Shown here one piece after another: positions 23,807-34,281 of a DNA stretch of 64,000 nucleotides. How positions within the stretch are numbered: position 1 is the first letter of the stretch; every line of letters begins with the position of its first letter. Under the pieces are notes generated by a model. The model saw nothing but the letters and a program-made list of their open reading frames with translations. It had not been told where the DNA came from and did not search any database. Source of the DNA: Ailanthus altissimus (Eukaryota; Streptophyta; Magnoliopsida; Sapindales; Simaroubaceae); NCBI GenBank assembly GCA_946807835.1, contig OX327683.1, forward strand, positions 5,089,001 through 5,153,000, read 5' to 3'. A program made the translations under genes and the position numbers.

Positions 23807-24698
23807 TGTTGGAAAATTAGTGATTCAACAATTTTAGTTGGATAAGGATTGAGATGAATATCAAAGTGAAGAGTTACAAGAAGTCTAGAACGTGTGAGAC
23901 ACGTATGGAGAAGTCTAGGATGTGTGGGACACAAAAGGGGAAGCGAAACGGGACTCAAAGATGTGAAGGAAGCAAGAAAACGCGGATAGGTTATAGGGCT
24001 CGGCGCTGAGCGCCAATGGTTGAGCGCTACGATGCCCAGAACAGTAACCCAGTGCCGCAGCACTAGGTCCTTAGTGCCGCAGCGGTGGGAGCAATTTTGT
24101 CCAGCGCTGCAGCGCCCAGGGACGAGCGCCGCAGCGCCAGAACGCGTGAAAACGTCCGTTTTGCCTCGGGATTTCTAGTTTTGGGAAGTTTAGGACTTCC
24201 AAAACAAGTGGACTCTTACTCCAACTAGGAATAGGGTTAGTAGGCACGAAATACACTCTATATAAACACTTGTAAACCCTTTATTTCAGAATAAGTATTG
24301 AGAGAGACTCTAAGAGAGGGGAAGAACTGGGTAGACACTAAGTGCTTATGTGCGCTAAGGTGAAATCGTTGTTTGGGTGATCATTGTTCGTGGTAGAGCA
24401 AGGGTTTACTAAACGTTTAGGTCCTTTTGAGGGTTCTTCATATTGGGTTTTCTTGTAAAATCTCTAGGGAGTTATAATAAGAGAGGCTAGGATCCTTGGA
24501 TCCACCGTGGACGTAGGCAATTGACCGAACCACGTAAGTTTGTGTTGTGCTCTTTTGTTTTCTGCTTTGAATTTTTGTTGGTTTTGCTTGATTGACAGGT
24601 TATTCCGTTGCGCAAGAAGGTTAGAGTTCTAGGCTGAATCTTGGGTTCTTCGCTTCAACATAACCTCGAGGGGGAGAAGGGCGTTACCTCCCTCAACA
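23807..24698 (+). repeat. 5' LTR of element 3
   Basis: 892 bp. A GC-rich block full of GCGCCGCAGCGCC-like words (about 23999-24148) lies upstream of a TATA box (TATATAAA, 24259-24266). The 3' part carries TGTGTTGTGCTCTTTTG and ends CCCTCAACA next to the PBS. Confidence 0.9.
24259..24266 (+). promoter_or_regulatory. TATA box in element 3 5' LTR
   Basis: TATATAAA lies about 110 bp downstream of the GC-rich block. The equivalent site is kept in the 3' LTR (TCTATATAACC near 29275, one change). It is a typical U3 promoter position. Confidence 0.6.
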
Positions 24699-24701
24699 AA
24701 C

Positions 24702-24713
24702 TGGTATCAGAGC
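24702..24713 (+). other. Primer-binding site of element 3
   Basis: TGGTATCAGAGC, identical to the Met-tRNA type PBS, starts 3 bp after the 5' LTR end and is followed by the gag ATG at 24751. Confidence 0.9.
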
Positions 24714-24750
24714 TAGAGGTTCGATAATACACATCTGGGGTATTTAAACC

Positions 24751-25880
24751 ATGGCTACAATCAAGCAAGAAATAGAGAAGTTCAATGGGATGAATAACTT
24801 CAATCTTTGGAGGAAAAAGGTTAGGGCTCTACTAGTGAAGGAAGGGCTAGACTCAGCTTTGGAGGAGGCCAGCTACTCAACTAGTGATGAGGCGACAACC
24901 TCAAAGTCTGGGCAGAAAGATTGGGACACGATTTAGAAAAAGGCTCACAGCACCTTATTCCTGGCATTGAGCGACGAAGTATTAAGGGAAGTTGGTGATG
25001 AAGAAATCACTTTTGGGCTATGGAAAAGACTCGAGGCATTGTATATGAAGAAGTCTCTTGCAAATAGACTTCTTGTGAAAAAGAAACTACATCAGCTGAT
25101 AATGCATGAGGGAACTTCATTGAAAGCTCTCATTGACGAGTTCAACATGATCATCATAAATCTTGAGCAACTGGGCATCAAGACTGAGGATGAAGACAAG
25201 GCCATTATTCTATTAAGTTCGTTGTCGAAGAGCTATGAGAGCTTTGTGGATACGCTGCTGTATGGAAAGGAGTCCTTAACGATGAATGACGTCAAGGCAT
25301 CATTGAACTCAAAAGAATTGATAAAGAGATCAGAGTCCGAGAGTAGAGCAGTTTTGCTTGCACAAGGAAGGAAGAGCAACCAATCAAGGAGGAGATCCAA
25401 GAAGTGTTTCCTTTGTAATAAGGAAGGGCACTTTGTGAAGGAATGTCTGAAATCAAAAGGCCAAATAGGGTGGGCTGTAATTGATACTGAGGAAGATACT
25501 GAAGTTGTAGACACATTGGTAGTCTCAAGGGGAAAGTACGCTGGCAAATGGATACTAGATTCGGGGTGTAGCATCCATATTTGTCCCGACAGATCGATGT
25601 TTACCAACTATAAAGCCAAGAGAGGTAAAGCTCTAATGGGTGATAACATGATGTGTGAGATCATGAGAGTTGGTGACATGAGGCTGAGGATGCAAGGTGG
25701 AGAAACTAGGGACTTACATGGTGTAAGGCATGTTCCTAAATTGAGGAGGAACTTGATATCCCTAGGCAAGCTCGATAAGGAATGATATTTGGTTAGAGCG
25801 AAAAAAGGAAAACTGAGGGTAGAGAAATGATCTACAAGGTTTGAAGGTGAGAAGCACAATGGGGGCTCTATGTGCTTACT
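24751..25880 (+). pseudogene. Element 3 gag and protease (best preserved gag in the window)
   Basis: The start MATIKQEIEKFNGMNNFNLW is at 24751. One stop at about 24936 splits it from a 272-codon frame (24967-25785). That frame includes the UBN2-type gag core (LWKRLEALYMKKSLANRLL, LIDEFNMIIINLEQLGI, ILLSSLSKSYESFVDTLL) and a CCHC knuckle CFLCNKEGHFVKEC (25407-25448). The protease active site WILDSGCSIHIC (25547-25585) has an intact Asp, and HVPKLRRNLISLGKLD follows at 25729-25778. GAG-pre-integrase text follows briefly to about 25880. In the nonautonomous element, gag may have stayed useful for packaging, which could explain its better state; that is inference. Confidence 0.88.
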
Positions 25881-28872
25881 AGAATGGCCATGAGTGGCCC
25901 AATGCGGGGTGTTGGGGCAATGCAGACCACTAAGCGACATCCAAACCGTGCTCACCGAGGTGATGAGGGCTGGAAATGAGTCCAACGCATCCATACCCTA
26001 TGCAAGGTGCACGAATGCCTTTGGAGGCCGAAGTTGTCACGCCCCAGACCCAAAAGATCTGACACACGACATCACTTACATTCATTCAATAATACTTAAA
26101 CATTCATTTTAATTTCTTTTAGAATTATAGCAATTGAATTATGACTGGGACAATTAGTAAACCGGAGATACGCAGAGTTTTCTCAGAGATTAACACTCTA
26201 CTACGTCACCAGTAGCAACTTTATTACCGGAAGCCCAGAATATATTCATTGTAAATTTTTACTTAAAATTAATCCACTACTACACTTGGTGAAACTTAAA
26301 CTAAGTCCAACCACACACAATAAAATAATACATAGATATTTATTCACTAGGGACAAATCAAATATCTTATCCCACGTGCCTCCAAATGAAACACTTAGCA
26401 ACCTAAAAACTTAGGGAACCCAAGGAACAGCAGAAGCCTTGCCAAATCCGCTAAGCACACATGTACCTTATTTACCTGAAATCACCATAAACTATAATGA
26501 GTATAAAACTCAGTAAGCATACTAGTTTTTTCATATATCAAATACAAATACATATATGTACACAATGCATATGTATGATATGTTGTGATCAATCAAAATT
26601 ATAATCTTATCAAATCACATATCATGTAAGCGCTTACACATTCTTTCAAAACACATAATAGGAATACCATCACTCAACTACTACTTAGTAGGACTTACAT
26701 ATCACATATCACATAATGAGCCAAATGTCACTCGTAGGTGACATACCGTATGAGAGGAATAGTACAAGTGAGGTCTTGAAATTACACATATATAATGCTC
26801 ATGCCCGAAGGTAAAAGCCAAACCCTCACCCTGATCATCGGCGAGTCCTCTCACATGCACCAATACGCCACCACACGAATGTGATGACTCACTTTTCCTT
26901 TAGGTACCAATAGGATCCTCCCTACATACGGAACACATAACATATACCAATCTCGAAGGAAAGGCCACACATAAAGGCTCCACAAATCACATAAAATGTC
27001 TACTAAGTTAACAGTGAGTTCAAGTACCCTCAAAACACAAAATATTTCTCATTGACATATTACACTTCAAAAGCTTTCTTTGTTAAACATATCTTATTTT
27101 GAAAGCTCACTTTCAAAAACACATGTATGTCCATGCTCACATTCATAAATACATATCTTCACATTTCATATCAAAATATACGTTGACATAACATAAACAT
27201 ATTCCTAACCACATTTACAAAATCATACAAAACAATTACTATGTTTATTGTGATTTCAGTAAAAAGTCTAGTATACTTACCTCTTAACACTTTCAGCTAC
27301 AAGGGTTAAATCTCCTTAACCTATCAATGGAGATTAATCCTTTCATAAGCCTCACAATTCACACAAAATACTTTAAATAGCTTACAAAATTATACACAAT
27401 GCATTTATCACATCAAATTGGTCTAAATATTTGGTTTCTCAAAACCTGTCATTCTGACCACTTACACTTAACAAAAATTTCTAATACATCAAATGATGTC
27501 CAATTACTCCAAAATCAGAATATACCATTCTTGACTCATATATCCTTCTTATATATGAATATTATATCAAAGTTCCTACACAATCCATTCCATACACACC
27601 ATCGAATCCAAACTACAAACCTGACAGGATCAAGATACTTACTGAACAGTATTCATTCTCCCAATTTTATAAAATCATATACTAACTCAAAAATTATAAC
27701 ACTATCACATAATTACTCTTAACACATATCTCAGTCCATGATAAATATTTCACTTCCAAATCACTGCCAAAAGTATTTTAAAACTATTTTATTCTATAGC
27801 TTTAAAAATCTATTAATCAAATACTGTAATGAGCGGATATACTTTAGAAAATCATAACATTTCAACCACATTGATCTAAATTCTCAATTCCGAGTATATC
27901 ATATTAGACATATAACATTATCATATTCCACAAATTCATAATTTTTGATGATCATTCAGTAGGACAAACATTGTTCGTCACTGTATTATACTGTTCACAT
28001 AGGAAATTTCCAGAATTTCAGGGTCATTTTGGTAAATTCACAAAAAATTCAATTTCTGGAATTTTGAATCGATTCAAAGTCTCAGATGATACTAAACATG
28101 TCTAATTTCATATACTCAAAAGTAAAAATCAGAATCGAATCACAACAATTTATAAAATTCTTGGATCAAGAGACTATCAAGCAGAAATTCTACAATCCAT
28201 CATGATTTATCAAACTATCTTATAGATCATCATCAATTCTCGAAATATCATACGAAATACACATCAAATCCTCAACTATACATATTTCCAGAAATCAAAA
28301 CTTAAAAAAATTAACATAATTAACACCAATAAATTGAGAAATAGTTGTGATATACCTCTTAAAATCCAAAATTCCAATTTCTTCTTCTTTTTCTTCTCCT
28401 TCTTCTCTTTCTCTCCCCTCTTTTCTCTCTTCTCTCTCTCTAAAAGAGGTAGCTCAACCAAAATGAGAGAATTAGGGTTTTAAAAGTGTAATTTTATACT
28501 AAGTGGCTAATTTTTGGTATTTACGAATTTACCCCCAAAACTTTCAAAGTATTACAATTTAGTCCCTAAAATAAATCTAAAGTCTTGCAATTAAACCCAA
28601 TGCTAGTAGTATCACCTTAACCTATACAAACACTACTAATAACAATATATAAGTCAAGTATCACCAATATACAAATAAAATACGTATATTTATACATTTA
28701 TAAATACTTATTCTTACCAGTCGTGGATACTGGTTACTACAGAAGTCACTAGCCCAGGGAAAGTTAAGTCTTGGTGGAGACTTAACTGGACTCAACTCTA
28801 GGTGATATAGTATTGGTGTGGATCAGATCCCGAAGCCTTCTTATTTGGAAGATTTTGAATCAAGGAAGGGTT
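25881..28872 (+). other. Element 3 spacer replacing pol (split by solo LTR)
   Basis: Excluding 26035-28746, this leaves about 150 bp on the left and 125 bp on the right with no integrase, RT or RNase H. The right part (28747-28872) has GTTAAGTCTTGG and GACTTAACTGGACTCAAC, similar to the RNase H C-terminal end and 3' leader of element 6 (60000-60020) and to element 7 (38485-38530). This is where pol was lost. Confidence 0.7.
26035..28741 (-). mobile_element. Solo LTR, family T, copy 1 (2707 bp)
   Basis: It runs TGTCACGCCCCAG to GGTTACTACA on the plus strand, that is TGTAGTAACC to GGGGCGTGACA in element orientation. Perfect duplications GAAGT flank it (26030-26034, 28742-28746). The same 2.7-kb unit occurs inverted at 54634-57351. 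No internal element sequence is present, so this is a solo LTR from recombination between two LTRs. Long LTRs ending in GGGGCGTGACA recall plant Ty3/Gypsy chromoviruses (Tekay type); that family call is from memory of end motifs. Confidence 0.88.
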
Positions 28873-29714
28873 TGTTGGAAAATTGGTGATTCAATAATCT
28901 TGGTTGGACAAGAATTACGATGAATATCAAAGTGAAGAGTTACAAGAAGTCTAGAACGTGTGGGACGCGTATGGAGAAGTCTAGGACGTGTGGGACATAA
29001 AAGGGGAAGCAAAATGGGACTCAAAGAAGTGAAGGAAGCAAGAAAACGCGGATAGGTTACAGGGCTCAGCGCCGCGGCGCCAATGGCTGAGCGCCGTAGC
29101 CCGGGGCTCGATTTTGTCCAGCGCTGCAGTGCCCAGGGACGAGTGCTGCAGCGCCAGAATCCGTGAAAAAGTCCGTTTTGCCTCGGGATTTCTAGTTTTG
29201 GGAAGTTTAGAACTTCCAAAACAAGTGGACTCTTACTCCAACTAGGAATAGGGTTAGTATGCACGAAATACACTCTATATAACCACTTGTAAACTCTTAA
29301 TTTCAGAATAAGCATTTAGAGAGACTCTAAGAGAGGGGAAGAACTGGGTAGACACTAAGTGCTTGTGTGCGCTAGGGTGAAATCGTTGTTTGGGTGATCA
29401 TTGTTCGTGGTAGAGCAAAAGTTCACTAAACGTTTAGGTCCTTTTGAGGGTTCTTCATATTGGGTTTCCTTATAAAATCTCTAGGGAGTTATAATAATAT
29501 AGGCTAAGATCCTTGGATCCACCGTGGTGTAGGCAATTGGCCGAACCACGTAAGTTTGTGTTGTGCTCTTTTGTTTTCTGCTTTGAATTCTTGTTGATTT
29601 TGCTTGATTGACAGGTTATTCCGCTGCACAAGGAGGTTAGAGTTCTAGGCTGAATCTTGGGTTCTTCGCTTCAACATAACCTCGAGAGGGAGAAGGCCAT
29701 TACCTCCCTCAACA
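28873..29714 (+). repeat. 3' LTR of element 3
   Basis: 842 bp, highly similar to 23807-24698. The GC-rich block (29066-29162) is about 50 bp shorter than in the 5' LTR; this accounts for most of the length difference. Confidence 0.9.
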
Positions 29715-29719
29715 GATTC

Positions 29720-30430
29720 AGTAGTAGTGTTGATAATCAGCGGATTCAGATCAATTAGTCTAAGTGAAGCTTATGCTATGTTGTTAACTCAAGAGAGTAG
29801 GATATTAAAAGGTAACTCCTCTAAGGTAATTAGTCAAACAAGTTTTACTGCTAATGTTGCACAAAAGGGACAAAAGAAGAACTTTAATTCTGGAAACAAT
29901 AGAGGTGGTTACAATAATAAGAATTTCAATAATGGAAGTAACAACAATAACTTCTATAATTATGGTCCTAGAATAGGTAATTTCTCAATGAACAGAGGAA
30001 GGCATAATGCACAGTCTGGAGGAATGAATTCTTTTTACATTAGATATGTAAAAGACAAGGCCATTCTATAGCAAAATACTGCTATAGATTTAATTTTGAT
30101 CATGTGCCTAGATCATCATCTGGTTATAAAGCAAATAATAATTATAACAATGCTGGTGGCGAAGGACCAAGAAATCAAGGAAACATAAGCAATATAGCTG
30201 CTTTTGTTGCTAAACAACAAGATCAAGAAGGGTTTGCAAATGATGGATGGTATCTTAATTCAGGTGCTACGCATCATCTGCTCATGATGCTTCTAACCTC
30301 AATAACAAGATTCTCAGGTATGGACAAATTAATTATAGGCAATGGTCAAGGCTTGAATATAGCTTTTATTGGAAATGCAAAACTTAAAACCAAAAATAAC
30401 CAAGAATTTAATAAATATCTCTAAATTTGT
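29720..30430 (+). pseudogene. Element 2 gag C-terminal part and protease
   Basis: It resumes after element 3 with SVVVLIISGFRSISLSEAYAML and LLTQESRIL. Then comes a low-complexity Asn/Gly-rich stretch (NNRGGYNNKNFNNGSNNNN, 29897-29955), followed by a decayed zinc knuckle and the protease region DGWYLNSGATHHL (30243-30282). The catalytic motif DSG appears as NSG. Open pieces are 29727-30071 and 30104-30424. Confidence 0.78.
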
Positions 30431-30719
30431 AGCTAATAATAATATTTTTGTTGAATTTCATTCCAAATTTGTACTTTATAAAGGACAAAAAGGAAGGGAT
30501 TGTTCTAATGCAAGGTGCAATTGTGAAAGGTTTGTATAAGCTTTTTTTGACTGGAACAAGTCATTTGCTTAAGACACTAGAAAAGTTTCATTCTTAGATT
30601 CAAAAATCATGTAAACCAAGTTCTATGTTGTCCTTATTTTTTGAAAATGCATACAGTTGTAATACAAATAAGAATCACTTAGATGCATTGATTCATTTGT
30701 TGCAAATTTAGTACCTTGT

Positions 30720-31800
30720 TATGAATCATTGCTGGTATCTTCAAAAAATTAGTTCATGGATTCAGATGATTTTAATTTGTGGCATAAAAGGCTTGGACAT
30801 CCAAGTCCTTTAATTTTGAAGTTTATATTCAAACTTTGTAAAAATTTCAAATCTCGCAATAAATAGTACAAGCTTAGTTTTGTGATGTATGCTAATTAGG
30901 TAAATTACACAAGTATCACTTTCCTGCTACTTACATAAAAACAACTAAACCTTTAGAATTTTTCTACACTAACTTGTGGGACCAGCACCATCAGAATCAA
31001 CGGATGGCTACATATACTACATCAATTTTGTTGATGATTTTACTACGTATAGCTAGGTGTTTCCATTGAAGCTTAAGTCAAAAACCTTGAGTGTTTTTAT
31101 TCAATTCCAAAAACAAGTTGAAAAATAACTTGAGTGCTCTATAAAGGCTATTTAATTTGATTGGCGTGGGGAGTTTAGGAGCTTATCTAAACATTTAAAA
31201 CAAAATGGTAATCAATCTATAATTACATGCACAAGCACTCACCACCAAAATGGGATAGTAGAAAGAAAGCATAGACATATAGTTGAGACAAGTTTAACAT
31301 TATTAGCTCAAGCAAAAAATACTAATATCTTTTTTATGATAGGGTTTTCATACTGCTACATACTTAATTATAGACCAATAACTCTTATTCTTGCCTATCA
31401 ATCTCCTTTCTTAAAACACTTCAATTCAATACCTAATTATGCTTTTTTTTTAAAAAAAATCTTTTAGATGTGCTTCTTTTCCTCTCCTCAGACCATATAA
31501 CAAACAAAAATGTGATTTTCATACAAGAAAGTATGTGTTCATTGGTTATAGTCATTCCCACAAAGGTTATAAATGCATGCGTTCATCAAGTAGAATCTTT
31601 ATTACAAGACTTGTGTGTCTTTTGATGAAAACTATTTTCCTTATTCCACTCTTTTTTAGTCAAAAACACTTGTTAATAATAGTGGTACATCTAACAAAGT
31701 TATTGTTCCTACATTCTTTGTTCCAAAGTTTCAAAGTCCTATCAGCAGTTGCAGAGCTCTTTCAAAAGATGTATTATCAGCTGCAAATAAAGTAACACCT
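30720..31800 (+). pseudogene. Element 2 GAG-pre-integrase and integrase remnant
   Basis: LWHKRLGHPSPLILKF is readable at about 30776-30822. The first catalytic region reads TNLW (about 30971) where SDLW is expected, so the Asp is Asn, and a 1-bp loss follows. INFVDDFTTYS lies near 31025, QNGIVERKHRH with the catalytic Glu at about 31248-31280, and a C-terminal KKYVFIGYSHSHKGYKC at 31525-31575. The domain is split into many short frames. Confidence 0.75.
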
Positions 31801-31954
31801 TTAAATCACTCACTTTTACACCAAAATTTTAGTCAGGCTTCATATACAAATACCTTTTTTTCACATCAAATACAAATACCAACAGAAACACTAATATATC
31901 ATCACATCAGAACCAACAACCATTTCAACCATTGACAAATCGTCTACACATCCT

Positions 31955-33270
31955 ATGATCACCACATCCAAACTAGGATTATTCAAGCCTAAGACTTACA
32001 TTAGTCAGTCATCAATTGTCCATTCTGAGCCAAGAACTATTAAAAAGGCCTTGTCTTATGATCAATTGAGAAAAGCTATGCAAAAGAAATATGATGCTTT
32101 AGTTAAAAATCAAACATGGATGTTAGTTTTAGCTTTTTTAGTACCAAAAAATAGTTGACAATAAATGAGTGTTTAGAGTCAAATATAATCCTTATTTCAA
32201 AAAAATGAAAAGAGTCAAATATAATCCAGATGACTCAGTTTCCAAAGCTAGGTTGGTAGCCAAAATTTTCTTGCAAACACTTAGAGTGGATTATTTTCAA
32301 ACTTTTAGTCCTATAATAAAATCATTAACAATCAAAAGAGTTCTCATTTTGGTAGTTATGAATAAGTGGTTGATTAGGTAGATTGACATTAACAATGCCT
32401 TCTTAAATAGTTATCTAAATGAAGTAGTGTATACAACATAGCCAGAAGGTTTTATAAGTCCTCAATTCTTTTGTTATGTATGCAAATTAAATAAGGCTCA
32501 TTATGGTCTTAAATAAATACCAAGGGCTTAGTATGATAAGCTTAAGCATGCCTTATGTATTTGAATTTTGTTATTTCTAAGTCTAATACTGTATTATTCT
32601 TTAAAAGGATTCATGGTAGTCTCATCTTGGTTGATTTATAGTGATGATATCATCATCATAGGTCATTTTTCCACTTAGAGCAATTTATTGTTTTAAAGGA
32701 TTTAGGTAGTTTTAACTACTTTTTGGGTATAGAAGTTACACCTACATTTACTACTCTTCATTTATCTCAAGAGAAATATATTTCTGACCTATTAACAAAG
32801 ACTAATATGCAAAATTATAAAGGTCATACTACCCTTATGAGCACAAGTTAGAAATATTTTAAAGATTTTGGAGAACTCTTTGCTGATCCAACAACGTATA
32901 GAAGCAATATTAGTGCCCTACAATATGTTACCTTAACAAGGGTTAAGTTATCATATTCACTACATAGGTCATTCTTTCACTTAGAGCAATTTATTGCTCA
33001 ACTTGGAAAAGTTTTTGCTTTAAAGGATTTGGACAATTTTAACTACTTTTTAGGTATAGAAGTTAAACCTACATTTGTTGCTCTTCATTTATCTTAAGAG
33101 AAATATATTTTTGACCTATTAGCAAAGGCTAATATGCAAAATTATAAAGGTCATACTACTCCTATAAGCACGAGTCAGAAATATTTTAAAGAAAATGGAG
33201 AATTCTTTATTGATCCAATAACATATATAAGCAATATTGGTACCCTGGCCTGAGTTATCATATTCAGTAT
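31955..33270 (+). pseudogene. Element 2 reverse transcriptase remnant with internal duplication
   Basis: The start is MQKKYDALVKNQTWMLV (about 32077), then SKARLVAKIFLQ with DYFQTFSPI (32237-32320), INNAFLNSYLNE (32390-32420) and a YSDDIIIIG catalytic region (32638-32660). From about 32658 the RT C-terminal part is present twice in tandem (see the repeat entry). RPELSYSVYKLSQF-like sequence at 33245 links to RNase H. Multiple stops. Confidence 0.78.
32658..33260 (+). repeat. Tandem duplication of about 300 bp in element 2 RT
   Basis: Two copies, about 32658-32963 and 32964-33260, share TAGGTCATT..CACTTAGAGCAATTTATTG, TTTAACTACTTTTT, CTCTTCATTTATCT and AATATGCAAAATTATAAAGG. The first copy lacks about 22 bp (CTCAACTTGGAAAAG..) that the second retains. 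The copies differ at several per cent of sites, so the duplication is old. Confidence 0.88.
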
Positions 33271-33870
33271 ATAAACTTAGTCAATTTTTTGCTTGTCTAA
33301 CTTTAAAACATTGGCAAGCATGCAAAAAGATATTGAGATATTTGAAATCTACATCAGATCATGGCTTAGAGATTGTTAAAATAGGTGACTTAATTCTTAC
33401 AACCTACTTAGATGCAGATTAGGGTTCAAATTCTATTCACAAAAGATCCATTGGAGATTATTATGTATATCTAGACAACAACTTAATTTCTTAGTCATCT
33501 AAAAAATAAAACATGGCGGCTAGATCTTCACCAAAAACTAAATACAGAGCTTTAGCTTTAGCATGCTTAAAAGTACTATGGATTAAGGCACTGCTGTCAA
33601 AATTACAAATTCAACTCACAAGCACACCAATTATATAGTGTGATAATCAATGTGCTCAAGCTTTAGCTTTCAATCTAGTTTTCTAAGTTAGAATTAAGCA
33701 TATGGCATTGGATATACACTTCATTAGAGATAAAATAGCAGCCAAAGAAATAGAGGTAAGATTTGTACCAAGTATTGATCAAACAACAAATATTTTTACA
33801 AAACCTTTGTCACTTGATAAATTCATGTATCTCAGGTCCAATCGCTTCTAAGACTTGCAGCTTGAGATGA
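33270..33870 (+). pseudogene. Element 2 RNase H remnant
   Basis: It reads WQACKKILRYLKSTSDHGL (33313-33368), TYLDAD, a KTKYRALALACLKVLWI segment, IIxCDNQCAQALAFN, HMALDIHFIRDKIAAKEIEVRFVPS and TTNIFTKPLSLDKF (33786-33825). This is the standard order of copia RNase H. Several codons are stops. The 3' LTR follows at 33873. Confidence 0.82.
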
Positions 33871-33872
33871 GA

Positions 33873-34276
33873 TATTAGAGAATGAACATTGGTGTTGTTG
33901 TAGTGGTAACAATGCTAAAATGATAGGAGCAATTATAAGTGAAGGCTGCTGAGATTGTAAAGACTGAAGGAGCAAAGGCTAAGAAGCTGGAGTTTGTTAA
34001 ATTTTAGGTGCAATAATTTTACTCTCGATTAGTAAGCTGAGCTGGCTAGTTCATTATAAAAGTAGATGAATTAGTTAGACAATTCCCGCCAATTTTTAAA
34101 TTCTCATTTATTCATTTTATTGTATTATCAATTTGTATATAAAAGGGAATTAAGTAATTGTAAATGTGTGTTCAGCTTACAAGTAATAAAGATTCATTCA
34201 ATTCTTTTTCTCTTTGTTTTCTTTTAATTTTTCATGACTTTCTAAGCTCCCAAACAAAAACACTTGATCTTATATA
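33873..34276 (+). repeat. 3' LTR of element 2
   Basis: 404 bp, direct repeat of the 5' LTR. It follows the RNase H end and a degenerate polypurine tract and is bounded on the right by the second GATGG. Confidence 0.88.
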
Positions 34277-34281
34277 GATGG

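Larger units (their letters stand above)
23807..29714 (+). mobile_element. Element 3: pol-less copia-type retrotransposon inside element 2
   Basis: LTRs at 23807-24698 and 28873-29714 run TGTTGGAAAATT to CTCAACA. Flanks GACTT (23802-23806) and GATTC (29715-29719) are a plausible diverged duplication, since gag of element 2 continues across in sense. The interior holds PBS, gag, protease and the start of GAG-pre-integrase, then about 140 bp of non-coding sequence, the family T solo LTR, about 125 bp and the polypurine tract AAGGAAGGG. Integrase, RT and RNase H are missing, so it depended on another element. Without the solo LTR it is about 3.2 kb. Confidence 0.9.
22782..34276 (+). mobile_element. 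Element 2: Ty1/copia retrotransposon inside the LINE RNase H
   Basis: LTRs at 22782-23202 and 33873-34276 flank a plus-strand copia gag-pol that is itself split by element 3. Five-bp duplications GATGG (22777-22781 and 34277-34281) bound it, and LINE coding sequence continues on both sides. The PBS TGGTATCAG starts at 23203 and the PPT-like CAGCTTGAGATGAGA precedes the 3' LTR. The ends read AA..TT and TA..TA instead of TG..CA, which fits decay. Without insertions it is about 5.6 kb. The gag Asn/Gly-rich tail and the C-terminal IADIFTKPLS-type motif suggest an Ale/Retrofit-like lineage, an inference. Confidence 0.9.

Noticed and set aside
24751..25880. Host zinc-knuckle gene
   Set aside because: The CCHC protein sits between a PBS and LTRs and continues into the retroviral-type protease; it is retrotransposon gag.
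28860..29315. 151-codon minus-strand frame
   Set aside because: It lies in antisense within the 3' LTR of element 3 and its GC-rich block; the equivalent frame in the 5' LTR (23776-24063) is shorter, so there is no sign of coding constraint.
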